Below are positions 1-7,695 of a DNA stretch of 14,356 bases, in pieces. Every line of letters starts with the position of its first letter. The first letter of the stretch is position 1. Location: positions 12,109 to 26,464 of the forward strand of contig DGLO01000025.1 of NCBI GenBank assembly GCA_002388005.1. The letters are read 5' to 3'. The translations under genes and the position numbers were made by a program. Origin of the DNA: Candidatus Neomicrothrix sp. UBA4542. Lineage in GTDB: Bacteria; Actinomycetota; Acidimicrobiia; Acidimicrobiales; Poriferisodalaceae. The notes under the pieces were generated by a model, which was not told where the DNA came from, made no database searches, and saw only the letters and a program-made list of their open reading frames with translations.

Positions 1-1046
1 TGGAACGCGTTTTCCACTTCAGTGATCCCTATTTTCTCGGACACGAAACGCTCGAGCTGAAGCCTTCCTTGGAGGTACAGATCGATCAGCATCGGGAAGT
101 CGCGCGTGGGAAGGCAGTCCCCATACCAGGAACTTTTGAGTGACCCCCCTCGTCCAAAGACTTCGATAAGAGGCAAATCGATCCGCATTTCGGGACTTGG
201 AACTCCCACCAGGACCACCGTGCCCGCTAGATCTCGAGAATAAAACGCCTGCTCGTATGTCTCAGGTAGTCCTATCGCCTCAATAGCCACGTCAACTCCG
301 TTGCCTCCCGTGAGACTTTGCACTGTTTCGATTACTTGCGATGTGTCCATGTCGGCGGAGTTAATGGTGTGAGTTGCTCCAAACTCTTTGGCCCACTCAA
401 GTTTTCCTTCATCGAGATCTATCGCGATGATCGTGTGTGCGCCAGCAATCCGTGCGCCCTCGATAGCTGCGTCTCCCACGCCGCCGCAACCCCAGACAGC
501 AACGCTGTCGCCCCGCGTCACTCCGCCAGTATTCAATGCCGCTCCGAGGCCAGCCATGACACCGCAACCAATCAGGCCTGCAACTTCGGGTTCAGCCTCA
601 TCACTGACCTTTGTTGCTTGACCTGCAGCGACCAACGTCTTCTCGGCAAACGCTCCGATGCCCAACGCCGGGCTTAGGTCAATACCGTCCACAGTCATTT
701 TCTGTTGGGCGTTGTGTGTGGAAAAACAATATTGAGGTCTGCCCCGCAGACAGCTGCGGCACTCTCCACACACGGCCCGCCAGTTCAGTACGACGAAATC
801 GCCTTCTGTCAGATTCGAAACCCCAGGGCCTGTCTGACTAACAATCCCCGCCGCTTCGTGTCCGAGCAGGAAGGGGAAGTCGTCGTTGATGGCACCCTCC
901 CGATAGTGAAGATCGGTGTGACAAACACCGCAAGCCTGAACGTCGACAATGACTTCTCCTGGTCCAGGATCGGGAACATGGATTGTTTCAACAGAAACCG
1001 GATCCCCTTTTTTTCTGGCCACGACCCCACGCACTTCATGTGGCAT
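1..1046 (-). CDS. mscR: S-(hydroxymethyl)mycothiol dehydrogenase (NAD/mycothiol-dependent formaldehyde dehydrogenase), 3' end cut by window edge
   Basis: This zinc-dependent medium-chain alcohol dehydrogenase oxidises the formaldehyde-mycothiol adduct with NAD, which is cytosolic formaldehyde detoxification in actinobacteria. I translated 348 codons from the minus strand. Catalytic zinc ligands are Cys42 (in GVCHTD), His63-Glu64 (LLGHEAAG) and Cys161 (GCGVMAG). Structural zinc ligands are Cys93, Cys96, Cys99 and Cys107. The Rossmann glycine motif GCGGVG is at 186-191. Stretches such as INDDFPFLLGHEAAG, VVLNWRAVCGEC and SPALGIGAFAEKTLVAAG match the MscR subfamily as I know it, rather than generic ADH. 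The family is about 360 residues, so roughly a dozen C-terminal residues lie beyond position 1. The ATG start is backed by AGGAG at 1054-1058 with 7-nt spacing. It follows uvrB on the same strand after 114 bp, so it could read through from uvrB or use its own promoter. Confidence 0.93.
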   Translation of the reverse strand, partial: MPHEVRGVVARKKGDPVSVETIHVPDPGPGEVIVDVQACGVCHTDLHYREGAINDDFPFLLGHEAAGIVSQTGPGVSNLTEGDFVVLNWRAVCGECRSCLRGRPQYCFSTHNAQQKMTVDGIDLSPALGIGAFAEKTLVAAGQATKVSDEAEPEVAGLIGCGVMAGLGAALNTGGVTRGDSVAVWGCGGVGDAAIEGARIAGAHTIIAIDLDEGKLEWAKEFGATHTINSADMDTSQVIETVQSLTGGNGVDVAIEAIGLPETYEQAFYSRDLAGTVVLVGVPSPEMRIDLPLIEVFGRGGSLKSSWYGDCLPTRDFPMLIDLYLQGRLQLERFVSEKIGITEVENAF

Positions 1047-1065
1047 TGCGCTACTCCTCTTTCAA

Positions 1066-1092
1066 GACCTGGGTCCTATTGACGTCCAGGTC
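1066..1092 (-). promoter_or_regulatory. Inverted repeat in the mscR leader, possible operator or hairpin
   Basis: The arms GACCTGG (1066-1072) and CCAGGTC (1086-1092) are perfect 7-bp inverted copies around a 13-nt spacer. They lie 20-46 bp upstream of the mscR ATG. They could be a regulator half-site pair or a short RNA hairpin. There is no U-run, so it is not an intrinsic terminator. The function is inferred only from position. Confidence 0.35.
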
Positions 1093-1151
1093 AATTGTGA
1101 AGCGAACCTAGCCGCCACGCCCGTGCCCTTCACCGATCTGTCACAAACAAC

Positions 1152-1165
1152 GCTGAAATTTCAGC
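1152..1165. repeat. Perfect 14-bp palindrome over the uvrB stop codon
   Basis: GCTGAAATTTCAGC equals its own reverse complement and includes the uvrB TGA at 1161-1163. With no loop and no following T-run it does not look like an intrinsic terminator. It could bind a dimeric protein or be chance. Confidence 0.4.
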
Positions 1166-3221
1166 TCATTGCGTCGCGTAAGTCGCGTCGGAGCTCCCGA
1201 ATTTCGTCTCGAAGTCTCGCGGCGTATTCGAAACGCAGGTCTTCTGCCGCCTCTTCCATTTCCAGTTCCAGTGAATGGATAAGTCGGTTGAGATCGTCTT
1301 CAGGAAGCTCAGCGAGATCTCTTCTGGCTTGTTCTTCAACGCGAACGCGACCTGAGGCAAGTTTCTCCGGAACAGGAGCGCCGGCTTCTTGGCCGCGAAG
1401 CACAAGCAAGATATCGGTCACGGCCTTTCGGATTGTTTGGGGGTCAATTCCGTTTTCCGCGTTGTAGGTCTGCTGTAGCCCTCTACGCCTGTTGGTTTCA
1501 TCAATCGCTCTCCGCATCGAATCCGTCACATTGTCGGCGTACATAACCACTTGGCCATCGACGTTTCGAGCAGCCCTACCGATCGTTTGGATGAGCGACG
1601 TTTGACTTCGCAGGAAACCTTCCTTGTCCGCATCAAGGATCGCAACTAGTGAAACTTCAGGTAAATCCAGTCCTTCGCGTAGCAGGTTGATACCCACCAA
1701 GACGTCGAATTCGCCCAGGCGTAGATCCCGCAATATTTCGATTCGTTCAATCGTGTCAATTTCGCTGTGTAGGTACCTGACCTTAACCCCCAACTCCAGT
1801 AGGTAGTCCGTCAAATCTTCAGACATCTTTTTGGTCAATGTGGTGACCAATACCCTGTCTCCGCGCCCAACGGTTTGTTCAATCTGATCGATTAGGTCAT
1901 CGATCTGACCTCGTGTGGGTTTCACCAAAACTTCTGGGTCGACGAGACCTGTCGGTCGAATGATCTGCTCCACTACTTGGTCGCTGGCGTCGACTTCAAA
2001 ATCCCCTGGTGTGGCGGACAAAAAGACAACCTGGTTTAGTCTCTCCATGACCTCTTCGAACCGTAACGGCCGGTTATCACGAGCGGACGGAAGGCGAAAA
2101 CCATGCTCGACCAGAGTGTCTTTTCGCGATCGGTCACCTGAGAACTGTCCATGGAGTTGCGGAACTGCAACATGACTTTCGTCAACTACTAAAAGGTAGT
2201 CATCTGGAAAGAAATCGAGCAGAGTGTAGGGCGGCTCGTCGACAGTCCTTCCGTCCAAATGCATTGAATAATTCTCAATACCATTGCAGTACCCAACTTC
2301 CTGCAACATTTCGAGATCGTACTCGGTTCGCATTCTTAATCTCTGGGCCTCTAGCAGCCTGTTTTCTGACTCAAACACGGCAAGCCGGGCTTGCAGCTCG
2401 TCTTCTATGTCTTTGATAGCCCTGTGGATTGTGTCTGTGTCTGTGACGTAATGACTCGCGGGAAAAACTGTGATCTCCTCGAGGTCAGCTAGACGCTCCC
2501 CTGTAACTGGGTCGATCTTTGTTATTCGCTCAATATCGTCACCAAACAACTCAATGCGAATTACGAACTCTTCATAGGCCGGATGTATCTCGAGAGTGTC
2601 GCCTCTTACTCGAAACTTTCCACGAATTAAGTTCATGTCGTTGCGCTCATACTGCATGTCGATCAATCGACCAAGAACTTCGCGTTGATCGCGCGTATCT
2701 CCGGCTCGCAGATACAACATGTGCTTGAGGTAAGCCTCGGGAGGCCCTAAACCGTAGATCGCCGAAACAGACGCGACCACTATCACGTCTCGGCGCGTAA
2801 GTAGCGCAGCGGTAGCTGAATGACGCAGTCGATCAATTTCGTCGTTGATCGATGAGTCCTTTTCGATGTAGGTATCTGAGGCTGGCATGTACGCCTCTGG
2901 TTGGTAGTAGTCGTAATAGGAAACGAAATACTCCACTCGGTTGTCTGGAAAAAATTCACGGAATTCGTTGGCCAATTGGGCTGCCAACGATTTGTTGGGC
3001 GCTAGAACGAGAGTGGGCCTCTGAATTTTTTCTATCGTCCACGCGATGGTTGCACTCTTACCCGAGCCGGTTATGCCGAGCAGAGTTTGGAAGCGGTGTC
3101 CCGCTTCCACTCCAGCAGATAACTGCTCCACCGCTGTTGGTTGGTCTCCCGCAGGCGAGAAGTCGGAGACAACCCGAAACGGGTGGGCCGCAGTTGGCGA
3201 TAGCCGTGATTCAGAGCTCAC
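1161..3221 (-). CDS. uvrB: UvrABC system protein B (nucleotide excision repair helicase subunit)
   Basis: UvrB receives damaged DNA from UvrA, verifies the lesion with its beta-hairpin and recruits UvrC for dual incision. The product is 686 residues, the usual length. In order: the N-terminal SPAGDQPTAV motif (22-31); Walker A GITGSGKS (49-56, Lys55), where most homologues have GVTGTGKT, so the Thr to Ser changes are conservative; the tyrosine-rich beta-hairpin with YYDYYQPEAY (102-111) and IEKDSSINDEIDRLRHSAT; the Walker B-like VVDESHV; helicase motifs FLSATPG and QTIGRAARN; and a C-terminal UVR domain (about 641-686) that contacts UvrC. The start is GTG (3219-3221); the region before it has no clear Shine-Dalgarno sequence. 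The gene is divergent from the acidic zinc-ribbon gene and is followed by mscR. I see no convincing LexA box. Confidence 0.97.
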   Translation of the reverse strand: MSSESRLSPTAAHPFRVVSDFSPAGDQPTAVEQLSAGVEAGHRFQTLLGITGSGKSATIAWTIEKIQRPTLVLAPNKSLAAQLANEFREFFPDNRVEYFVSYYDYYQPEAYMPASDTYIEKDSSINDEIDRLRHSATAALLTRRDVIVVASVSAIYGLGPPEAYLKHMLYLRAGDTRDQREVLGRLIDMQYERNDMNLIRGKFRVRGDTLEIHPAYEEFVIRIELFGDDIERITKIDPVTGERLADLEEITVFPASHYVTDTDTIHRAIKDIEDELQARLAVFESENRLLEAQRLRMRTEYDLEMLQEVGYCNGIENYSMHLDGRTVDEPPYTLLDFFPDDYLLVVDESHVAVPQLHGQFSGDRSRKDTLVEHGFRLPSARDNRPLRFEEVMERLNQVVFLSATPGDFEVDASDQVVEQIIRPTGLVDPEVLVKPTRGQIDDLIDQIEQTVGRGDRVLVTTLTKKMSEDLTDYLLELGVKVRYLHSEIDTIERIEILRDLRLGEFDVLVGINLLREGLDLPEVSLVAILDADKEGFLRSQTSLIQTIGRAARNVDGQVVMYADNVTDSMRRAIDETNRRRGLQQTYNAENGIDPQTIRKAVTDILLVLRGQEAGAPVPEKLASGRVRVEEQARRDLAELPEDDLNRLIHSLELEMEEAAEDLRFEYAARLRDEIRELRRDLRDAMS

Positions 3222-3398
3222 ACAAACAGCTTAGGAACAGCGACGGAATGGTATGGGCGTTGAAGGCTTCGTTTGGCAAAAAATCGTTGATCTTTTAGGG
3301 ATTTGCTGTTTCATTCACACTCATAGGCCGATCTGTGGGTATCCTCCGGCGCGGAGTGACAAACACGGAACTTTTGTGTCTACGCTCCTGAGGCCGAT
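3222..3398. promoter_or_regulatory. Divergent intergenic region between uvrB and the acidic zinc-ribbon gene
   Basis: These 177 bp must carry promoters for both directions because the flanking genes diverge. The best minus-strand candidate is TTGCCA (3274-3279) and CATACC (3250-3255) with an 18-bp spacer, which is weak at -10. No plus-strand pair stands out. A small hairpin CTCCG-GCG-CGGAG sits at 3344-3356. GAGG at 3390-3393 is the ribosome binding site of the rightward gene, five bases before its ATG. That promoters exist here follows from gene orientation; the boxes are guesses. Confidence 0.5.
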
Positions 3399-3851
3399 AT
3401 GAGCAAGAAACCCAAAGATGACGGCAGCGACGAAGAGCGCCCCGACCCTGACGCGCTCGACGACGAAATGGCTGAAGACCCTGAACTTGATCTAGATGAA
3501 GACGCTCTCGCTGACAATGACGGCGACGATGACGAAGACGACGACGATGAAATTCCGGCTGGTGCGCGCCCGAGTTCCGATGACGAAGAAGATGAAGATG
3601 AAGACGACGACGAGGTCGAGGCCGACCTTGACACCATTCTCAAGGAACGGCTTTCCTCAGCCGAGGACGAAGATGAAGAAGAGGAAGAAGACGAAGGGGT
3701 AATCACTACCGCTGAGGGCGATCGCATCCCAAGCAAGCAAGAAGACGAAATTCTCTGTGAGGGATGCTTTCTGTTAGTCAAGGAGTCTCAATACGACACT
3801 AGGGATAATGTGCCAAGCTGCCCTCATTGTGGAACGCAATTGAACGTTTAA
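3399..3851 (+). CDS. Extremely acidic protein with C-terminal zinc ribbon (DUF4193-like)
   Basis: The 150-residue protein has no known function. By my count 64 residues are Asp or Glu (about 43%), concentrated in long runs between residues 7 and 98. The C-terminal 50 residues are different: Cys110-x2-Cys113 and Cys131-x2-Cys134 form a four-cysteine zinc ribbon, with CFLLVKESQ between the pairs. This tail resembles the end of the small actinobacterial DUF4193 proteins, which also begin the ribbon with a Cys-x2-CFLV-like motif. The acidic part is much longer than I would expect there. No signal peptide or membrane segment is visible, so it is probably cytosolic. It heads a plus-strand run, diverges from uvrB, and is 15 bp upstream of an SDR gene. 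ATG is supported by GAGG. Possible roles include nucleic-acid mimicry or binding a basic partner such as RNA polymerase or the ribosome; these are speculative. Confidence 0.85.
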   Translation: MSKKPKDDGSDEERPDPDALDDEMAEDPELDLDEDALADNDGDDDEDDDDEIPAGARPSSDDEEDEDEDDDEVEADLDTILKERLSSAEDEDEEEEEDEGVITTAEGDRIPSKQEDEILCEGCFLLVKESQYDTRDNVPSCPHCGTQLNV

Positions 3852-3866
3852 GGATCGGGGCGGGTC

Positions 3867-4667
3867 GTGGATTTGAATGGCAAGGTAGTCGCCATCACCG
3901 GTGCCGCCAGCGGTATAGGCGAAGCGTGCGCTCACGCGTTCGCGGCTGTTGGGGCGAAGGTAGCGGTTGTCGATATCGACGAGGTCGGTGCTGTGCGGGT
4001 GGCCTCGGCGGTTAGCGGTGCCGCAGTGCCGTGTGATTTGGGAGACCCGGCTGCCATCTCGGACATGGTGGCGCAGATAGAAGCCGATCTTGGCCCTGTT
4101 GAGGTCCTATTCAACAATGCTGGAATCGGCTCCGGGGCGGGGTTACTCACAAGTTCCCTGGATGAGTGGCAGCGCCAATGGGATGTGAACCTAATGTCAC
4201 ATGTTCATGCCATTCGCGCCGTTTTGCCTGCAATGCTGGAACGGGGCGAGGGGTACCTTTTACACACCGCCTCCATGGCCGGTGTGCTGTCATCACATGG
4301 CAACCTGCCGTATGCGGTGAGTAAACACGCTGTGGTCGGTTTGGCAGAGTGGCTTGCCTTTACCTACGCCCACCTCGGCATTCGCGTTTCGTTACTAGCA
4401 CCGTTGGCCGTTCGAACTCCAATGTTGGGCGATGCTGCCGAGGGTGAGTGGGCGAGCCAAGCAGGGGGTCCGATCAAAGAACCTACAGAAGTAGCTCAGC
4501 AAGTACTCGATGCCATCGTCGCAGAGCGCTTTCTGGTTCTAACAGATCCCATCGCTCAAACTTGGATGGAGAGAAAAACCGCCGATCCGGATCGTTGGCT
4601 CCTCGGCATGAACCGGCTCCAACAACGCCTTGAGGGCGCAGAGGACGCTGGGCTTCCCCAACAGTGA
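3867..4667 (+). CDS. Classical short-chain dehydrogenase/reductase, substrate unknown
   Basis: This is a 266-residue NAD(P)-dependent oxidoreductase of the classical SDR fold. Visible motifs are the cofactor glycine motif TGAASGIG (11-18), Asp36 at the end of beta-2 (VVDID), which favours NAD over NADP, NNAG (83-86), and the full catalytic tetrad Asn108, Ser136, Tyr149 and Lys153 (YAVSK). Nothing identifies the substrate: the loop after the catalytic helix (residues 185-205) is unremarkable and the C-terminal 40 residues are diverged. The start is GTG at 3867, only 15 bp after the acidic gene, which implies co-transcription. The next in-frame possibilities would delete the glycine motif. The transporter gene follows after 36 bp. 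Confidence 0.9.
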   Translation: MDLNGKVVAITGAASGIGEACAHAFAAVGAKVAVVDIDEVGAVRVASAVSGAAVPCDLGDPAAISDMVAQIEADLGPVEVLFNNAGIGSGAGLLTSSLDEWQRQWDVNLMSHVHAIRAVLPAMLERGEGYLLHTASMAGVLSSHGNLPYAVSKHAVVGLAEWLAFTYAHLGIRVSLLAPLAVRTPMLGDAAEGEWASQAGGPIKEPTEVAQQVLDAIVAERFLVLTDPIAQTWMERKTADPDRWLLGMNRLQQRLEGAEDAGLPQQ

Positions 4668-4685
4668 TCCTTTAACCAGTTAATC

Positions 4686-4696
4686 CTCCGAAGGAG
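4686..4696 (+). promoter_or_regulatory. Strong Shine-Dalgarno of the EamA gene with adjacent complementary sequence
   Basis: AAGGAG (4691-4696), 7 nt before the ATG at 4704, is the best ribosome binding site in the window and fixes the start of the transporter. CTCC (4686-4689) directly before it can pair with its GGAG (4693-4696) around a GAA loop. A perfect TTAAC-CA-GTTAA inverted repeat (4672-4683) lies just upstream. Confidence 0.6.
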
Positions 4697-4703
4697 ATAA
4701 CGG

Positions 4704-5609
4704 ATGCCGTCGGCCGGAGCAATCTGGGTGCCTTTGACCTTGGGAGCGACAGTCGCTCAGGTATTGAGAACTGCGCGCCAGCACGAATTACGACAATTTC
4801 TTTCTGCGACGGGCGCCGCATACGTTCGCTTCTTGTTCGCGTGGCCGCTTGCACTGATCTTGGGGTTAATGGTTTGGCTGCGCCTACCAGATGAAGTTGA
4901 CGTGACGCGAAATTTCTGGCTCTGGTCAGGGACAGCCGGAGTGGTCCAAATAACTGGAACCATTCTCTTACTTCGAGCCTTCCGGGCAAGAGATTTTGCG
5001 ATTGGGACTGTCTATTCGAAAGCCGAAGTCATTCTCGTAGCTGTTGGATCCGCCGTGTTTCTTAACGAACCCCTTCGAGCACTCGGTTGGTTCGGAGCAG
5101 CGGTGGTGCTCCTAGGAGTGGTGCTCCTCGCTGCGCCTGTAGGCATCGAGTCAGCGCTCCAACGATGGGGGGATCCGTCGGCGTGGCTCGGGATTGGAGC
5201 TGGCCTTTTTTTCGCTCTTTCCGCCGTGGCGATCCGCGGTGCCACTACGTCGATTGTCGCTGCTTCTGTTTGGCACAGAACGTGTCTGACATTGCTCGCT
5301 ATTTTGTCGTCCCAGGCTCTCCTACACGGAGCTTTTCTTGCGATCACTGACAGCAGTCAACTGGTCGCTATCTGGAAGCACCGGAGGAAGTGTTTACCGG
5401 TTGGGTTGATGAGCTTCGCAGGCACAACTGGTTGGGTGGCAGCAATGGCTGTAGCGAATGCTGCGAAAGTCCGAACCCTCGGTCAAATCGAAATCGTTCT
5501 CGTTTTCATGATCTCGCTGATCCGGTTACGTGAGCCACATCCCATTCGAGATTATTTGGGTAGTGGCCTTGTTCTTTCGGGCGTGGTTCTTGTCGTCGTC
5601 CTGGGATGA
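4704..5609 (+). CDS. EamA/DMT-superfamily membrane transporter
   Basis: The 301-residue protein is hydrophobic along most of its length, with about ten predicted membrane segments arranged as two similar halves, as in the drug/metabolite transporter superfamily. Features typical of EamA proteins are FLNEPL at the end of the first half and the mirror LGQIE followed by LIRLREPHP in the second half. The substrate cannot be deduced; the family exports amino acids, nucleobases, drugs and other small metabolites. It is the last gene of a three-gene plus-strand run and converges on coaE, the two stops being 38 bp apart. No clear bidirectional terminator hairpin is visible in that gap. The start is well supported by AAGGAG. 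Confidence 0.85.
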   Translation: MPSAGAIWVPLTLGATVAQVLRTARQHELRQFLSATGAAYVRFLFAWPLALILGLMVWLRLPDEVDVTRNFWLWSGTAGVVQITGTILLLRAFRARDFAIGTVYSKAEVILVAVGSAVFLNEPLRALGWFGAAVVLLGVVLLAAPVGIESALQRWGDPSAWLGIGAGLFFALSAVAIRGATTSIVAASVWHRTCLTLLAILSSQALLHGAFLAITDSSQLVAIWKHRRKCLPVGLMSFAGTTGWVAAMAVANAAKVRTLGQIEIVLVFMISLIRLREPHPIRDYLGSGLVLSGVVLVVVLG

Positions 5610-5647
5610 GGTACTCGACTTTCGCCTCCGGGTAAGCCGCAAAACCT

Positions 5648-6292
5648 TCAGTCGTCCTCAGGCTCAGGAGTCGGCTCGGTCGCAGGTAACGCTCTCGCCC
5701 ACTCGTATGCTCGGTCAATTTGCCTATAAAGACGGTCAAGATGTACGGAATTATCGATCACGAAATCGGCGACTTCGAGACGCTTTTCGCGCGCTACCTG
5801 CGCGGCAATCCGAGAACGAGCGTCGTCTTCGGTGAATCCGCGTTGAGCAACTAACCGGTCGACCGCTATTTCCGTTGGAGTGTCAACAACCAGGATGCCG
5901 CTAACGATATAACGCGGAGGTCCACCCGCGATGATCCCCTCGACAAGGAGTGGAATGTCGAGTACCAACAGATTGTCGGTGTCCGCTTCCCTCCGGATTC
6001 TGCGACGGATCTCGCTGTTCACTGGCGGGTGAACAATACGGTTCAGCTCGCGTAAGGCACCTTTGTCACCGAAAACAATTTCAGCGATGGCCTGTCGATC
6101 AAGCGACTCATCGCTATTCAGAATGGTGTCACCGAAATGAGCAACCATCTCTGTGTGGACTACCTGCCCTGGTGCTTGCATCTCGCGAACGATCACATCA
6201 GCGTCGACCAAAATTGCGTCATGCTCGACAAAGCAATCAGAGACGGTGCTCTTGCCGCTCCCTATGCCACCGGTTAGCCCGATGACTATCAC
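5648..6292 (-). CDS. coaE: Dephospho-CoA kinase
   Basis: CoaE phosphorylates the 3'-hydroxyl of dephospho-CoA with ATP, the last step of coenzyme A synthesis. At 214 residues it has the length of the single-domain enzyme and lacks the C-terminal GrpB-like extension fused to CoaE in mycobacteria. The P-loop GGIGSGKS is at residues 8-15, DADVIVRE follows beta-2, and LDIPLLVE, QRGFTEDDARSRIAAQ (lid region) and FVIDNS near the C-terminus are family signatures. The start is GTG (6290-6292), 8 bp after the rpsA stop, so translation is probably coupled to rpsA. The last 11 residues are Pro/Glu/Asp rich and probably unstructured. Confidence 0.95.
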   Translation of the reverse strand: MIVIGLTGGIGSGKSTVSDCFVEHDAILVDADVIVREMQAPGQVVHTEMVAHFGDTILNSDESLDRQAIAEIVFGDKGALRELNRIVHPPVNSEIRRRIRREADTDNLLVLDIPLLVEGIIAGGPPRYIVSGILVVDTPTEIAVDRLVAQRGFTEDDARSRIAAQVAREKRLEVADFVIDNSVHLDRLYRQIDRAYEWARALPATEPTPEPEDD

Positions 6293-6300
6293 TTATCGAC

Positions 6301-7695
6301 CTACGTTTCTTCAGTTGCCGCTGAGACCTCGTCCGCCGACGAAGCTTCGGCGCCTTCAGCAGTTGAGCCATTGTCCTCATACTCGGCCACCGCTTGACGA
6401 TACGCCTCTTCACCATGTTCTTCGTAGTACTCGCGCCAGGCTCGCTCCGCTTCGGATTCTTCGCCTTCTGCAGGGGCCGCGTAATCAAATTCGCCGATAA
6501 AGTTGCCGGCTTCGTCGTAGGCATGTTCTCCGAATGCTTCTTGGTATTCTGCCGCGACCACGCCACCTTCAGCGGCTTGTTTAATCGACAGGCTGATTCT
6601 TCGCCGTTGAAGATCCAGATCAATGATCTTCACCCAGAGTTCTTCGCCGGGAGTAACCACTTGCTCTGGAAGTTCAACGTGATGTGCGGACATCTCCGAG
6701 ATATGAACAAGACCTTCGATCCCGTCGCCAACCTGCACGAAAGAACCAAAAGGAACCAGTTTGGTGACGCGTCCGTACACCAATTCCCCCACTTTGTGAC
6801 CTTCGGCAAATTCCTGCCACGGATCCTGCTGTGTTGCTTTGAGCGACAGCGAAATCCGTTCTCGTTCGCGATCAACTTCAAGCACCTCTACATCGACCTC
6901 GTCCCCTACCGTCACCACCGAACTCGGGTGATCGACATGCTTCCAGGAAAGCTCTGAGACGTGAATGAGGCCATCCATGCCGCCTAAGTCAACAAAGGCC
7001 CCAAAACTCACAACCGAAGACACAACGCCGCTGCGCTTTTCGCCAGGCAGGAGATTGTCGAGAAACTCTTCTCGCTGTTCTTTTTGTGTCTCCTCTAGCC
7101 ACGCCCGGCGAGACAAAACAACGTTGTTGCGATTTTTGTCGAGTTCGATGATTTTGGCCTCAAGTTCCATGCCTATGTAGGGGTCAAGATCGCGAACACG
7201 ACGCAACTCCACCAGTGACGCTGGTACGAACCCGCGTAACCCGATGTCTATGATGAGACCGCCCTTGACGACCTCTATAACCGGCCCCGAAACCACACCT
7301 TCAGAGTCCTTAATTTCTTCGATCTTGCCCCATGCCTTCTCGTATTGGGCGCGTTTCTTAGAGAGAACAAGCCGTCCGTCCTGATCTTCTTTTTGAAGGA
7401 CGAGGGCCTCAATCTCTTCGCCTAGCTCAACCACTTCCGATGGATCCACGGCATTCCTGATCGAAAGTTCGCGGCTAGGGATGACGCCCTCGGACTTGAA
7501 CCCAATATCGAGTAGCACTTCATCGCGGTCAATCCGGACGACGGTGCCTGAGACAAGGTCCCCGTCATCAAATTCGACGATCGTGCTGTCTATGGCGTCT
7601 GCAAAGGAGGTCGCACCTAGGTCGTTCTCAACTACGGTGCGGGGGATGTATTCACCGGCATCATTAAAGCTGCCGAATTCTGTGGTATCGGACAC
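6301..7695 (-). CDS. rpsA: 30S ribosomal protein S1
   Basis: S1 binds mRNA and helps the 30S subunit load it. From the preferred start the protein is 464 residues with four S1 (OB-fold) domains at roughly 45-115, 130-200, 215-285 and 300-370. Strong family blocks include DEVLLDIGFKSEGVIP, KNRNNVVLSRRAW, SFGAFVDLGGMDGLIHVSE and EGLVHISEM. The acidic tail (about 371-464) contains HAYDEAGNF and ERAWREYYE, which match the actinobacterial S1 tail. The reading frame is open to GTG at 7746. The extra 17 residues (Pro/Arg-rich) look non-native, and GTG at 7695 with GAGAG nearby gives an N-terminus of more normal length, so I chose 7695. The gene lies between a methyltransferase gene and coaE on the same strand. 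Confidence 0.95.
   Translation of the reverse strand: MSDTTEFGSFNDAGEYIPRTVVENDLGATSFADAIDSTIVEFDDGDLVSGTVVRIDRDEVLLDIGFKSEGVIPSRELSIRNAVDPSEVVELGEEIEALVLQKEDQDGRLVLSKKRAQYEKAWGKIEEIKDSEGVVSGPVIEVVKGGLIIDIGLRGFVPASLVELRRVRDLDPYIGMELEAKIIELDKNRNNVVLSRRAWLEETQKEQREEFLDNLLPGEKRSGVVSSVVSFGAFVDLGGMDGLIHVSELSWKHVDHPSSVVTVGDEVDVEVLEVDRERERISLSLKATQQDPWQEFAEGHKVGELVYGRVTKLVPFGSFVQVGDGIEGLVHISEMSAHHVELPEQVVTPGEELWVKIIDLDLQRRRISLSIKQAAEGGVVAAEYQEAFGEHAYDEAGNFIGEFDYAAPAEGEESEAERAWREYYEEHGEEAYRQAVAEYEDNGSTAEGAEASSADEVSAATEET

Noticed and set aside
809..1039. 76-residue minus-strand frame inside mscR
   Set aside because: It is an out-of-frame reading of the mscR 5' region. The true frame starts at 1046 with a ribosome binding site and carries all the zinc-ligand motifs.
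318..1467. Several plus-strand open frames across mscR and the uvrB 3' end
   Set aside because: They are antisense shadows with no family resemblance. The minus strand encodes a complete run of MscR and UvrB motifs.
3368..3379. LexA/SOS-box-like sequence GAACTTTTGTGT upstream of the acidic gene
   Set aside because: The left half matches GAAC but the right half is GTGT rather than GTTC. It is also next to the acidic gene rather than the uvrB start, so it is not a credible SOS box.
3380..3781. Serine-rich 133-residue open frame on the minus strand opposite the acidic gene
   Set aside because: It is the antisense shadow of Asp/Glu codons, which read as Ser codons in reverse. The plus-strand frame has a ribosome binding site and a zinc-ribbon motif.
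5610..5647. Possible bidirectional terminator between the EamA gene and coaE
   Set aside because: The convergent 38-bp gap should end both transcripts, but I see no stable hairpin with a T-run on either strand.
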